DNA from: Agromyces sp. Leaf222 | Lineage (GTDB): Bacteria; Actinomycetota; Actinomycetes; Actinomycetales; Microbacteriaceae | DNA length: 64,000 bases | Assembly: GCF_001421565.1 (NCBI RefSeq) | Contig: NZ_LMKQ01000004.1 | Location: 182,821 to 246,820 of the forward strand | Direction of reading: 5' to 3' | Shown: piece by piece, positions 9,680 to 17,695 of the stretch | Layout: each line of letters begins with the position of its first letter | How positions within the stretch are numbered: position 1 is the first letter of the stretch | Program-made: the position numbers and the translations under genes | The notes under the pieces: generated by a model | Seen by the model: the letters and a program-made list of their open reading frames with translations, nothing else | What the model was told of the DNA's origin: nothing | Database searches by the model: none

Positions 9680-10501
9680 CTAGAAGTCCCGCAACCAGCG
9701 CCCGACCTGCTCGGTGAGCACGTGCGCCTGTGCGGCGGGCCCGTCGTCGCGGGCGGGCAGCACGAGCATGGGGCCGGCGAGTCCGGCGGCCCAGCGCTCG
9801 GCGATCGAGAGCGGGTGCACCGGGTCGCGCAGCGCGGCGACGACGAGTGAGCGGATGCCGCGGCTCTCGAACTCGGCGAGCTCGGCGTCGTCGCGGAACG
9901 CCCGGTTGCGCGGGATCTCGACGAGGCGCATGGCCCGCCGAGCAGCATCCGGCGCGGTGAACTGGGCGAGCAGCGCACGTGCGCCGAACGGGGAGACCTC
10001 GGCGACCTTCTGGTAGACCTCGCGCTCCTGGAACTCGGCCGCGCCCGAGACGCCGGCGTCGGCGAGCACCTGTCCGATCACGGGGAACGGGCGGAGGTTC
10101 TCCGGCACGGGGTGGTCGTCGAACGACGGCCGGATGAACACCGCGCGTTCGACCGGCAGGAGGCCGTCGAGCGCGATGCGCAGCGCGATCGCTGCGCCCA
10201 TCGAGATGCCCATGATCGTGATCGGCTCGTCGGGGTCGACGCGGATGCCGCCGTCGGATCCGGAGGCGGCGGTGACCGAGCCCGCGGCGCACGAGGTGCG
10301 CACCGCCTCGGCGACCTCGGCCGCGAGCCGGTCGATCGCGAAGTCGGACGCACCGCCGACCTCGAGGAATCCGCCGTGGGCTCGCACGTCGGGCGCGATG
10401 ACGACTTCGTCGGCGCCGAGGATCTCGTGCACCATCGGCTCGAGCAGGGTCAGCGGTTGGCGGCGATCGGCTCCGAGGCCGTGCAGCAGCACCACCGTCA
10501 T
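9680..10501 (-). CDS. Alpha/beta hydrolase
   Basis: The 273-residue protein begins MTVVLLHGLGADRRQP, with the oxyanion HG motif, and has the nucleophile elbow GISMG in IMGISMGAAIALRIALDG. LPARDDGP probably holds the acidic residue and AQAHVLTEQ the histidine. The substrate is unknown. Its ATG overlaps the TGA of the upstream YqaJ-type nuclease gene by 4 nt (10498-10501), so the two are translationally coupled. Confidence 0.85.
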   Translation of the reverse strand: MTVVLLHGLGADRRQPLTLLEPMVHEILGADEVVIAPDVRAHGGFLEVGGASDFAIDRLAAEVAEAVRTSCAAGSVTAASGSDGGIRVDPDEPITIMGISMGAAIALRIALDGLLPVERAVFIRPSFDDHPVPENLRPFPVIGQVLADAGVSGAAEFQEREVYQKVAEVSPFGARALLAQFTAPDAARRAMRLVEIPRNRAFRDDAELAEFESRGIRSLVVAALRDPVHPLSIAERWAAGLAGPMLVLPARDDGPAAQAHVLTEQVGRWLRDF

Positions 10502-11220
10502 GCGAGCACGCTCGGCCGGTAGTAGGCGCGCGCCTCCTGCGCGGGCGCCTGCTTCGGCCTGATCGCCTCCAACAGCTCGTCGGCCAGCTGCACGAGGATC
10601 GCGATCTGGTCGTCGTCGCGGTCGATCCATCGGCACTCGGGTTCGGCGCCGACCGGCACGAAGTCCTCGTGCTGCTCCCAGACGATGAGGGTGCGCTCGG
10701 CGCCCAGCACGTACTGCTGCCACCACACCTGCCGAAGGTAGTGGCGCGGCACCGCGCGCCAGGGCTTCGACGTGGTCTTGATCTCGCAGAGTTCGAGCAC
10801 GCCGCGTTCGGTCACTCGCAGGCCGTCAGGTGTCGCGAGGTGGCGGCGATCGGATGCCGCGTGGAACAGCAGCGACGAATGGCTCATGCCGTGCGCGCGT
10901 GCCGCCCACGCCGCGATGACGGGCTCGCGCTCGCGGCCGTGGTCGGTGTAGCGGCTGCCGCCGAAGCTGCGCGGGGCGCCGTGGAGCTTCTCCCAGGCGG
11001 CCGACTTCACCGAGGTGCGGGTGGCGAGCTTCGCGGCGTCGGTCGCGGTGATGCCCTGCGATCTGGCGCGCAGCCAGGCGACGCGGTCGGTCGAGTCGGC
11101 GACGACCCGGGTCTCGTGCGGCAGCTTCGCGGGAGGCGCGATGGAGTCGCGGGGTTCGCGGGTCTCACGCAGATCGCCGTCTGGCGTGAGATCGAAGAGC
11201 GCGAAGGGGGAGTCGGGCAC
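10498..11220 (-). CDS. YqaJ-like (lambda exonuclease family) nuclease
   Basis: The 240-residue protein shows the YqaJ/lambda-exonuclease core: GITATDAAKLATRTS at the start of the fold, GREREPVIAAWAARAHGM (conserved Glu), LATPDGL (metal-binding Asp) and ELCEIKTTSK, the E-x-K catalytic pair, followed by YLRQVWWQQYVLGAE. Such enzymes degrade DNA from ends in a Mg-dependent way and are common in phages but also occur as chromosomal genes. Translation starts at GTG 11220 (VPDSPFALF), upstream of which the frame has no family similarity. No other phage genes are nearby, so this is not evidence of a prophage. Confidence 0.8.
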   Translation of the reverse strand: MPDSPFALFDLTPDGDLRETREPRDSIAPPAKLPHETRVVADSTDRVAWLRARSQGITATDAAKLATRTSVKSAAWEKLHGAPRSFGGSRYTDHGREREPVIAAWAARAHGMSHSSLLFHAASDRRHLATPDGLRVTERGVLELCEIKTTSKPWRAVPRHYLRQVWWQQYVLGAERTLIVWEQHEDFVPVGAEPECRWIDRDDDQIAILVQLADELLEAIRPKQAPAQEARAYYRPSVLA

Positions 11221-11270
11221 ACCCAGAGGGTATCGCGGGCCGCCCACCTGCGAACGGCCTGTTCGGTGTG

Positions 11271-12281
11271 TCAGCGCGACGCGCGTTCGACGATGCGGTC
11301 GAACGCGGCATCCGCTTCGGGGTCGATGCGCTGCAGTTCGGGCGTCGCGTCGATGAAGTCGATGATCTCCCGCGCGCCGCGATCGAACGTGATCGTCGTC
11401 GCGAACTCGGGCACGAGGGCCTTCACCTTCGCGTTGTCGAACACCATCGAGTGCGCCTTGTCGCCGAGCAGGCCGGGGCCCCACGCGGGGTTGAGTGCGG
11501 CGATGGTCTCGGATGCCACGTGCACGAGTTCGGGCGTCGGCACTCCCGCCGCGTCGGCGAGCCAGGTGTAGATCTGGTTCCAGGTCGGGGCGTGGTCGCC
11601 GGTGATGTGGAACGCGTCGCCGATCGCGAGCGGGTTGCCGAGGAGGCCGGCGAACGCGACGGCGAAGTCGCGGTGGTGGGTGATGGTCCAGAGGCTCGTG
11701 CCGTCGCCGTGCACGAGCACCGGGCGGCCGGCGCGCATGCGGGCGATGTCGGTGTAGCCGCCGATCGTCGGCAGCAGCGTGCGGTCGTAGGTGTGCGAGG
11801 GCCGCACGATCGTCGCCGGGAAGCCGCGCTCGCGCACGGCCTCGACGAGCAGGTCCTCGCACGCGATCTTGTCGCGCGAGTACTGCCATTCGGGGTTCAC
11901 GAGCGGCGTCGACTCGGTCACCGGCAGGCGGCTCGGCGGCGTCTGGTACGCCGAGGCGCTGCTGATGAACACGTACTGGCCGATGCGGCCCTCGAAGAGG
12001 TCGAGGTCGGTGCGGATGTGCTCGGGCGTGAACGCGAGGAACTCGCACACGACGTCGAACTCCAGCGGGTTCGCCGTGTCGTGGCGGAGGGCGGCGCGCA
12101 CCGAGTCCGGTTCGCGGATGTCGGCCGCGATCGTGCGAACCTCGGCCGGCAACGGTCGCAGGGCCGATGAGGTGCCCCGATTCAGCACGGTCACGTCGTG
12201 CCCGAGGTCGACCGCCCTGGCGACGCACGCCGAGCTGATCACGCCGCTGCCGCCGATGAAGAGGATCCGCTTGCTCATCAT
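11271..12281 (-). CDS. NAD-dependent epimerase/dehydratase-like extended SDR
   Basis: A 336-residue Rossmann protein: RILFIGGSGVISSACV is the N-terminal dinucleotide loop (GGSGxIS instead of GxxGxxG), FISSASAY holds the active-site serine and YSRDK is the YxxxK catalytic pair. This variant resembles isoflavone-reductase/mRNA-binding CSP41-like SDRs that act on sugar nucleotides or small carbonyls. The substrate is unknown. It lies 50 bp upstream of the YqaJ gene on the same strand and may be the first gene of that transcript. Confidence 0.85.
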   Translation of the reverse strand: MMSKRILFIGGSGVISSACVARAVDLGHDVTVLNRGTSSALRPLPAEVRTIAADIREPDSVRAALRHDTANPLEFDVVCEFLAFTPEHIRTDLDLFEGRIGQYVFISSASAYQTPPSRLPVTESTPLVNPEWQYSRDKIACEDLLVEAVRERGFPATIVRPSHTYDRTLLPTIGGYTDIARMRAGRPVLVHGDGTSLWTITHHRDFAVAFAGLLGNPLAIGDAFHITGDHAPTWNQIYTWLADAAGVPTPELVHVASETIAALNPAWGPGLLGDKAHSMVFDNAKVKALVPEFATTITFDRGAREIIDFIDATPELQRIDPEADAAFDRIVERASR

Positions 12282-12327
12282 CCGATGGTGTCAGGAGCGG
12301 GCGGATGCCGCGACCCGCGCCGCGGCG

Positions 12328-13962
12328 TCAACTCACGCGCACGAGCCGCCGCTGCCACCCGGTCGACCCGTCGGGGGCGATGGGCGCGCGCTCCTCGACC
12401 TGCCGGTTGCCGTCACGGTCGGTGGCGCGCACGGTCACGTTGTGGCTGCCGCTCGTGGCCTCCCACTCGAGGAACCACTGCACCCAGGTGTCGGCGTTGA
12501 CGGGGTTCGAGAGGGTCGCCCGCTGCCAGTCGGCGTCGTCGATCTTGACCTCGACCGAGTCGATGCCCACGGTCTGCGCCCACGCGACGCCGGCGATCAT
12601 GCGCGTGCCAGGTTCGACGGCCTTGTCGAGGCGCGGGGTGTCGATGCGCGACGAGAGCTTGATCGGCGCCTTCGCGCTGTAGCCGCGCGGGGTCCAGTAC
12701 GCCTCCTCGGCGTCGAAGCGGGTGACCTTGAGCTCGGTCAGCCACTTCGTCGCCGAGACGTAGCCGTAGAGCCCGGGCACGACCATGCGCACGGGGAACC
12801 CGTGTTCGAGCGGCAGCGGCTCGCCGTTCATGGCGACCGCGAGGATCGCGTCGAGCCCGTCGTCGGTGAGCGAGGCGAGCGGCGTCGACGCCGTGAAGCC
12901 GTCGATGCTGCGGGAGAGCACCATGTCGGCGTCGCCGTTCGGAGCCGCCTTCGCGAGCACGTCGCGCACCGGCACGCCGAGCCACCTCGCGGTGCCGAGC
13001 AGGTCGCCGCCGACCTCGTTCGACACGCACGTCAGGGTGATCGAGTACTCGTCGAGGCCCATCGCCAGGAGGTCGTCGAACGTGAGCTCCACCCGCTCGC
13101 CGACCATGCCGTCGACGACCAGGCGCCAGGTCGACGGGTCGACCGAGGGCACGGTCAGCGCGGTGTCGACGCGGTAGAAGTCGGCATTCGGCGTGTACAG
13201 CGGCGTCACGCCCGGGATGTCGAGCTCGGCGCCATCCGGAACCGTGATCGTCGAGTTCGGCGCCGGCAGCTTCAGCGCCCTCCGGATCGCGGCGATCGAG
13301 CTCGTCGCGGCACCGGCCACGCGCGAGCCGACGCCGACGACCAAGGCGGATGCCGCGGCGATACCCGCGAGCACGAAGAACCCGCGACGATCGACGGATG
13401 CCGCGGGCGCACCGGCCTTCGCGCGCTCGCCGGGGTCGGCGGGAACCTCCGTGGCCGCTGCCGTGGCGACCTCCGTCGCGTGGTCGTGCCACGCCCGCAG
13501 CCGGCGCACGAGGAGCACCAGCACCACGATGCCGGCGGCGGTGCCGACGAGCGGCGGCAGCCAGGCGAACGCGGTCGCGCCGGTGCGGGTGACGATCGCC
13601 GCGAGCGAGAGCGCGCCGGCCAGGCCGAGGGCCGCGGCGCCGAGGGGAGGGCGCACGAACTGCAGAATGCCCGAGACGCACGCCGCGACGAGCACGGCGA
13701 GCCCGAGGCCGCCGAGCAGGGCGAGCTTGTCGTTCGCCCCGAAGAGCTCGATCGCGAGTTCCTTGGCCCACTGCGGCACGATGTCGATGACGAACGCGCC
13801 GACGGCGAGGATCGGGCTGCCGTCGCGGGCGACGAGGAACGCGACGAGCTCGGCCGCCGCGAGGAACACGCCCGCGCTGATCACGCCGGCGAGCGCGGCG
13901 AGCGACCACCAGCGCAGCCGGGCTCGGCTCCGACGCTCGGGCTGGTGCGCGGGGTGATCCAT
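12328..13962 (-). CDS. Membrane-anchored sulfite oxidase-like molybdopterin oxidoreductase
   Basis: The N-terminal half (about residues 20-155) has four or five hydrophobic segments; a second hydrophobic stretch after RRGFF (192-218) probably places the enzyme domain outside the cell. Residues 240 to about 440 form the molybdopterin domain, with the molybdenum-ligand Cys312 in LTCVSNEVGG. The C-terminal 100 residues are the dimerisation (Mo-co_dimer) domain ending QRRLVRVS. The start at 13962 is supported by GATGGAGG five nt before the ATG; an in-frame codon at 13974 has no ribosome-binding site. The electron acceptor and substrate are not evident. Length 544 residues. Confidence 0.88.
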   Translation of the reverse strand: MDHPAHQPERRSRARLRWWSLAALAGVISAGVFLAAAELVAFLVARDGSPILAVGAFVIDIVPQWAKELAIELFGANDKLALLGGLGLAVLVAACVSGILQFVRPPLGAAALGLAGALSLAAIVTRTGATAFAWLPPLVGTAAGIVVLVLLVRRLRAWHDHATEVATAAATEVPADPGERAKAGAPAASVDRRGFFVLAGIAAASALVVGVGSRVAGAATSSIAAIRRALKLPAPNSTITVPDGAELDIPGVTPLYTPNADFYRVDTALTVPSVDPSTWRLVVDGMVGERVELTFDDLLAMGLDEYSITLTCVSNEVGGDLLGTARWLGVPVRDVLAKAAPNGDADMVLSRSIDGFTASTPLASLTDDGLDAILAVAMNGEPLPLEHGFPVRMVVPGLYGYVSATKWLTELKVTRFDAEEAYWTPRGYSAKAPIKLSSRIDTPRLDKAVEPGTRMIAGVAWAQTVGIDSVEVKIDDADWQRATLSNPVNADTWVQWFLEWEATSGSHNVTVRATDRDGNRQVEERAPIAPDGSTGWQRRLVRVS

Positions 13963-14076
13963 GTCGGCCTCCATCGTTCGGGCACGATCGCCCGTCGGAG
14001 GTGGTTCGACGCGGGGTCGCTCGCGGATTGGGAGACCGGTCGTCGCGGGAGGGCAGGCGGATCGGCTCCGCTCGCC

Positions 14077-14976
14077 TCAGGCGCCTGCGCCCAGCCGTTC
14101 GAAGGCGCCGACGAGCAGGTCGGCGATCACGCGTGCGTATCGGCCGTCGGGGTCGAGGTCGGGGTCGAAGACCGTCACCGAGGCGCCGACGGCGCCGGGG
14201 GCGAGCTCCGACAGCAGTGCGGCCAGGTCGTCGATCGGGAAGCCGCCCGGATCGGGGCTGTCGACGGCCGGCATGACGGCGGGATCGAGCACGTCGACGT
14301 CGAGTTGCAACCAGTAGCCGGCGCTGCCGGCGACCGACCGGATGGCGGATGCCGCATCAGCGGGCCGCATGGCCATCGCCTGCCGAGCCGAGAGCACGAG
14401 GCCGAGCACCCGACGGGTCTCGTCAGCTTCGTCGTCGTCGTCGCGGTGCCCGACGTGCACCGTTCGGCTCGGCGCGAAGTACGGCGAGAGCCCGTCGAGG
14501 TCGGTCAAGGTCGGCCGATGCAGCCCCACCGCGGCGGCGAGGTCTTCGCCGGCGACGCTCGCGCAGTCGTCGCTGTTGCCGGGGTGGCGGAAGTCGGTGT
14601 GCCCGTCGACGTGCACGAGGCCGGTGCGCCCCCGTCGTGCCAGTGCGACCCCGACGCCGAGGAGGATGCTGCAGTCGCCGCCGAGCACCAGCGGAGTCGC
14701 CCCGTCGTCGAGGACGCCCCCGATGCGATCCGCCAGGCGGAGCGCATGCGAGACCAGTGCCGCCTCGTTGCGGACCCGGTCTGCGGCACGAGTCGCGTCG
14801 TCGTCGACGTATCGGCCCGGCAGGACGACGCCCGCGTCGGCCGCTCCGAGGCGTGCGAAGCGGCGGAACAGGCCGGCCTCTCGCAGCGCCTCGGGCGCCT
14901 TCGCAGCGCCCGGCACGCCGCCGGCGACGGGTGGCCGGAGTCCGAGGTTGCTCGGCGCCGAGACGAGCGAGATCAC
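14077..14976 (-). CDS. Arginase/agmatinase/formiminoglutamase-family hydrolase
   Basis: The 299-residue ureohydrolase-fold protein has the binuclear metal motifs GGDCS (99-103), VDGHTDF (D124, H126, D128) and LDVDVLDP (D226, D228). In canonical arginases the first motif is GGDHS; here Cys102 replaces the metal-binding histidine. It keeps the SPDPGGF loop. The substrate could be arginine, a guanidino compound or formiminoglutamate; sequence alone does not decide. GTG start at 14976. It lies 13 bp after the RidA gene, so the two are likely an operon dealing with an amine or imine product. Confidence 0.8.
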   Translation of the reverse strand: MISLVSAPSNLGLRPPVAGGVPGAAKAPEALREAGLFRRFARLGAADAGVVLPGRYVDDDATRAADRVRNEAALVSHALRLADRIGGVLDDGATPLVLGGDCSILLGVGVALARRGRTGLVHVDGHTDFRHPGNSDDCASVAGEDLAAAVGLHRPTLTDLDGLSPYFAPSRTVHVGHRDDDDEADETRRVLGLVLSARQAMAMRPADAASAIRSVAGSAGYWLQLDVDVLDPAVMPAVDSPDPGGFPIDDLAALLSELAPGAVGASVTVFDPDLDPDGRYARVIADLLVGAFERLGAGA

Positions 14977-14989
14977 CGCGCAGCTTCGA

Positions 14990-15382
14990 TCAGGCCGGAA
15001 TGACGGCGATCGCGCTCACCTCGACGAGGAACTCGGGGTTGGCGAGCCCCTCGACCTGGTTGACCTGCACGGCGGTGCGATGCCGACCCCAGACGGCGGC
15101 CGAGGCCGCGAACCCCTCGTTCGCGTCGGCACCGCCCGCGAGGGTGATGGTCATCGAGACGACGTTGGTCTGGTCGGCGCCGGCTTCGGCGAGCACGGCG
15201 AGTACGTTCTCGAGCGCCCTGACGGTCTGCGGGCCGAGGCCGCCCTCGACGACGCTGCCGTCGGCGTTGCGGCCGTTCTGCCCGCCGACGTAGAGCGTGC
15301 TGTGCGGGCCGCTGACGAGCACTCCCTGGCTGAAGGCCGGGCTGGAGTGCATCGATTCCGGATTGAGGTGCGTGATCTCCAT
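14990..15382 (-). CDS. RidA family protein
   Basis: The 130-residue protein matches the RidA/YjgF/UK114 family: SPAFSQGVLVSGPHSTLYVGGQNG, RALENVLAVLAEAGAD, NEGFAASAAVWG and ANPEFLVEVSAIAVIPA. RidA enzymes hydrolyse reactive enamine/imine intermediates of PLP enzymes; the family arginine normally near the C-terminus (R105 in E. coli) is not seen at the equivalent PEFLVEVSA position, so it may be a divergent subgroup. Upstream of the arginase-family gene on the same strand. Confidence 0.85.
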   Translation of the reverse strand: MEITHLNPESMHSSPAFSQGVLVSGPHSTLYVGGQNGRNADGSVVEGGLGPQTVRALENVLAVLAEAGADQTNVVSMTITLAGGADANEGFAASAAVWGRHRTAVQVNQVEGLANPEFLVEVSAIAVIPA

Positions 15383-15462
15383 GCCTCCGGTCTACGCCGG
15401 CCCACCGACATCCGCCAGCCGGTCGTCTGCGTGAACCTGGCATGCTGCTGGATGGGCTTGCC

Positions 15463-15485
15463 GTTCAGGTAAGCCTTACCTAAAC
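15463..15485. promoter_or_regulatory. DtxR/IdeR-type iron box
   Basis: AGGTAAG-C-CTTACCT (15467-15481) is a perfect 7+1+7 dyad, extended by TT/AA and G/C pairs to 15463-15485 with one mismatch. The 19-mer 15465-15483 is very close to the DtxR/IdeR consensus TTAGGTTAGSCTAACCTAA. It lies about 75 bp upstream of the SIP-domain gene and about 80 bp upstream of the divergent RidA gene. Iron-dependent repression is inferred. Confidence 0.75.
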
Positions 15486-15557
15486 TGAACGCGTGCTGCT
15501 TCCCCATCCCTCGCCGCGAACCGCGGATGCCTCCGTCTGCACGACGAGGAGGGCACG

Positions 15558-15947
15558 ATGGTGAGTCGCATGCGACCCCGCGCCCAGCCCGGTCCGGCCA
15601 TGCTCTTCGCCGGCGACGCCGGTGATGTCGCGGCGATCCGGTCGCGTCTGGCCGAATGCCCGGCGAACGCGACCGGCATCGTCTTCGTCGAGGTCTACAA
15701 CGCCATGCAGATCGTGCACCTCGAGGCGCCGACCGGCATCGCCGTGCACTGGGTGTTCCGCCAAGGCCGTCAGCGTGCCGTCGTGTCGCGCGGCGAGGCG
15801 CTCGTCACCGCCGTCGACGCCTGGCTCGACGAGTGGATGCGGCCCGAGGGCGGCGAGGAGATCGTCATCTGGCTCGGTGCCCGTGGTTCGAGCGTCGTGA
15901 ACACCTTCTCGCAGGCGCTCGAGCGCGAGCTCGCCGCCATCCGCTGA
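15558..15947 (+). CDS. SIP-domain (siderophore-interacting protein C-terminal-like) protein
   Basis: A 129-residue protein resembling only the C-terminal NAD(P)H-binding part of siderophore-interacting flavin reductases: AMLFAGDAGDVAAIRSRLAE at the start, TGIVFVEVYNAMQIVHLEAP in the middle, and VIWLGARGSSVVNTFSQALERE near the end. The FAD-binding half is missing. The ATG is preceded by GAGGAGGG, so the short form is a real gene, not a truncated read. Together with the iron box upstream, a role in iron-starvation physiology is likely; it may act with a separate flavoprotein or only bind nucleotide. Confidence 0.7.
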   Translation: MVSRMRPRAQPGPAMLFAGDAGDVAAIRSRLAECPANATGIVFVEVYNAMQIVHLEAPTGIAVHWVFRQGRQRAVVSRGEALVTAVDAWLDEWMRPEGGEEIVIWLGARGSSVVNTFSQALERELAAIR

Positions 15948-16030
15948 CCCGCTGATCGGGCGGCCCTGCCGACCGCAGCCCGCGCAGCAGACCCCGGGAG
16001 TCGCAGCAGACCTCGGAGGCGCAGCCGGCC

Positions 16031-16837
16031 TCAGCCCGCGATGCTCCAGTACGTCGCGACGCCGCCGGGGTGCATCTCGGTGATCGAGTAGTCGACCGAG
16101 CGGTCCCACGTGGCATCCGTGTGCCCGGCGTAGAGGATGTCGATCGTGCCGTCGTCGTTCGCCACGACGGCGGTGACGATGCCGGTGTGGTCGCGGTCGC
16201 CCGAGTCGTCCCAGTCGAACTGCACGACGTCACCGACCTTCACCTGGTCGCGCTGATCGTCGGTGAGCATGGTCGCCAGCTCGGGGCGGGCCTCGAGGTA
16301 CTCCATGAACGCGGTCGAGCTGCGCCACGCCGGCGAGCTCGAGTACGGATCGCCCACGGCGTACCACCACTCGTCGTCTTCGACCCAGCCGCGCGCGAGC
16401 AGCGACTGGCTCGTGAAGGCCATGCAGTCGTTCTCGTCGAGGAAGCCGAACTCGTCGCTCGACGTCGAGTCCCAGTGCTGCTGCACGTACTCCATCTGCG
16501 CCGAGACCCCGGGGCTCAGCGAAGCCCAGTCGAGTTCGAGCCCGGAGTCGGGGGCTGCGGAGGCGTCGTCGGCCGCGGCCGCCTCCTGCACCTCGACGGA
16601 GTCGCGCGCGGTGTCGGTCGGCGCCGGGGCGCCCTGCGTCGCCGACGCCCAGCCGATGGCGACGAAGCCGCACCCGACCGCGAGCACGGTCACGACGGCG
16701 GCGACGGCGAGCGTGCGGCGCCGGCGGAACATGCGGCGGCGGTCGGCATCCGTCATCTCCTCGGCACCCGCGAGCTCGGCGGGCTGGGATTCTGCGCTGG
16801 GCCCTGGTGGCGTTTCGGGGTGGGACATCTCCTCCAC
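16031..16837 (-). CDS. Membrane-anchored Amidase_6 domain protein
   Basis: The protein has a cytoplasmic N-terminus, one membrane segment (about residues 43-65, after RRRR) and an extracellular C-terminal domain of the Amidase_6 type: the cysteine motif ENDCMAFTSQSLLARGW, then SSPAWRSSTAFMEYLE, VKVGDVVQFDWDDSGDRDHTGIV with the His, and a final YSITEMHPGGVATYWSI. Such NlpC/P60-like domains are putative cell-wall amidases. The GTG at 16837 gives 268 residues; the ATG at 16828 has GGAGG only 2 nt away, so either may be used. Minus strand, alone. Confidence 0.8.
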   Translation of the reverse strand: MEEMSHPETPPGPSAESQPAELAGAEEMTDADRRRMFRRRRTLAVAAVVTVLAVGCGFVAIGWASATQGAPAPTDTARDSVEVQEAAAADDASAAPDSGLELDWASLSPGVSAQMEYVQQHWDSTSSDEFGFLDENDCMAFTSQSLLARGWVEDDEWWYAVGDPYSSSPAWRSSTAFMEYLEARPELATMLTDDQRDQVKVGDVVQFDWDDSGDRDHTGIVTAVVANDDGTIDILYAGHTDATWDRSVDYSITEMHPGGVATYWSIAG

Positions 16838-16895
16838 GGTAGGCGCGGATCCTGTGGATCGGCCCGGGTTCCGGCATGAATCGCCGCTGAGACGA

Positions 16896-16932
16896 CGGAT
16901 GCCGCAGCCGCACGTGGCGGCTGCGGCATCCG
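16896..16932. terminator. GGATGCCGC-pair hairpin
   Basis: Arms of 16 bp (16896-16911 and 16917-16932) with loop ACGTG; each arm contains the over-represented GGATGCCGC motif. It lies 33 nt downstream of the ABC ATPase gene (minus strand) and is the strongest hairpin in that gap. Confidence 0.75.
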
Positions 16933-16964
16933 ATCTGCGGTGCCCGGCGTCGGCGGGAGCGGGG

Positions 16965-17633
16965 TCAGCGCTCGGTGACGGTCCCGGCCTTGATGTGCAG
17001 GCGGCGCTCGGCGCGCCTGGCGACCGCGGAGTCGTGCGTGACGACGATGAGCGTGAGTCCGCGGTCGCGCCAGAGGCCCTCGAGGATGTCGAGGATCTCG
17101 TCGCGGGTCTCCTCGTCGAGGGCGCCCGTCGGCTCGTCGGCGAGCAGCACGTCGGGCTCCTTCACGAGCGCGCGGGCGATCGCGACGCGCTGCTGCTGGC
17201 CGCCGGAGAGTTCGGTCGGCAGGTGGCCTGCGCGGTCGGCGAGCCCGACGGAGGCCAGCGCCTCGGCGGCCCGCTTGGCCCGCACCTCGCCCGAGACGCC
17301 GAGCGGTTCGAGCGCGGTCTCGACGTTCTCCTGCGCCGTGAGCGTCGGGATCAGGTTGAAGTTCTGGAAGACGAACCCGATCTCCTTCGCGCGGATCTTC
17401 GCGAGCCGGCCGTCCGGCATGTTCGAGATGTCCTCGGCGCCGATGGTGATCGTGCCCGACGTCGGGCGGTCGAGCCCGCCGAGCATCTGCAGCAGGGTCG
17501 ACTTGCCGCCGCCCGTCGGCCCCTGGATGGCGACGTGCTGGCCGGCGCCGATCGCGAGGTCGACGTTCTTCAGCGCGTGCACCGTGCGGTTGCCCTGCCG
17601 GTACGTCTTGGTGAGGTTCGTGAGCGTGTACAT
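16965..17633 (-). CDS. ABC transporter ATPase, MacB/LolD type
   Basis: The 222-residue ATPase has Walker A GPTGGGKST, Q-loop FQNFNLIP, signature LSGGQQQRVAIARAL, Walker B VLLADEPTGALD and the switch histidine in IVVTHD. The DEPTGALD form is typical of LolD/MacB-type ATPases that drive FtsX-like permeases by mechanotransmission. It follows the matching permease by 62 bp. The set is divergent from a response regulator/kinase pair that probably controls it. Confidence 0.92.
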   Translation of the reverse strand: MYTLTNLTKTYRQGNRTVHALKNVDLAIGAGQHVAIQGPTGGGKSTLLQMLGGLDRPTSGTITIGAEDISNMPDGRLAKIRAKEIGFVFQNFNLIPTLTAQENVETALEPLGVSGEVRAKRAAEALASVGLADRAGHLPTELSGGQQQRVAIARALVKEPDVLLADEPTGALDEETRDEILDILEGLWRDRGLTLIVVTHDSAVARRAERRLHIKAGTVTER

Positions 17634-17695
17634 GGTGTCCTTCGATTCGAGTGCGAACGGCGATTCGAGCGCGAGCGGATGCCGGTGCTCCGGCG

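Noticed and set aside
10498..11220. Prophage remnant suggested by the YqaJ nuclease
   Set aside because: No integrase, structural, or other phage gene nearby and normal composition.
11791..15003. 1070-codon plus-strand open frame
   Set aside because: It runs antisense to four recognisable minus-strand genes (SDR, molybdoenzyme, arginase, part of RidA region) and has no family signal; GC artefact.
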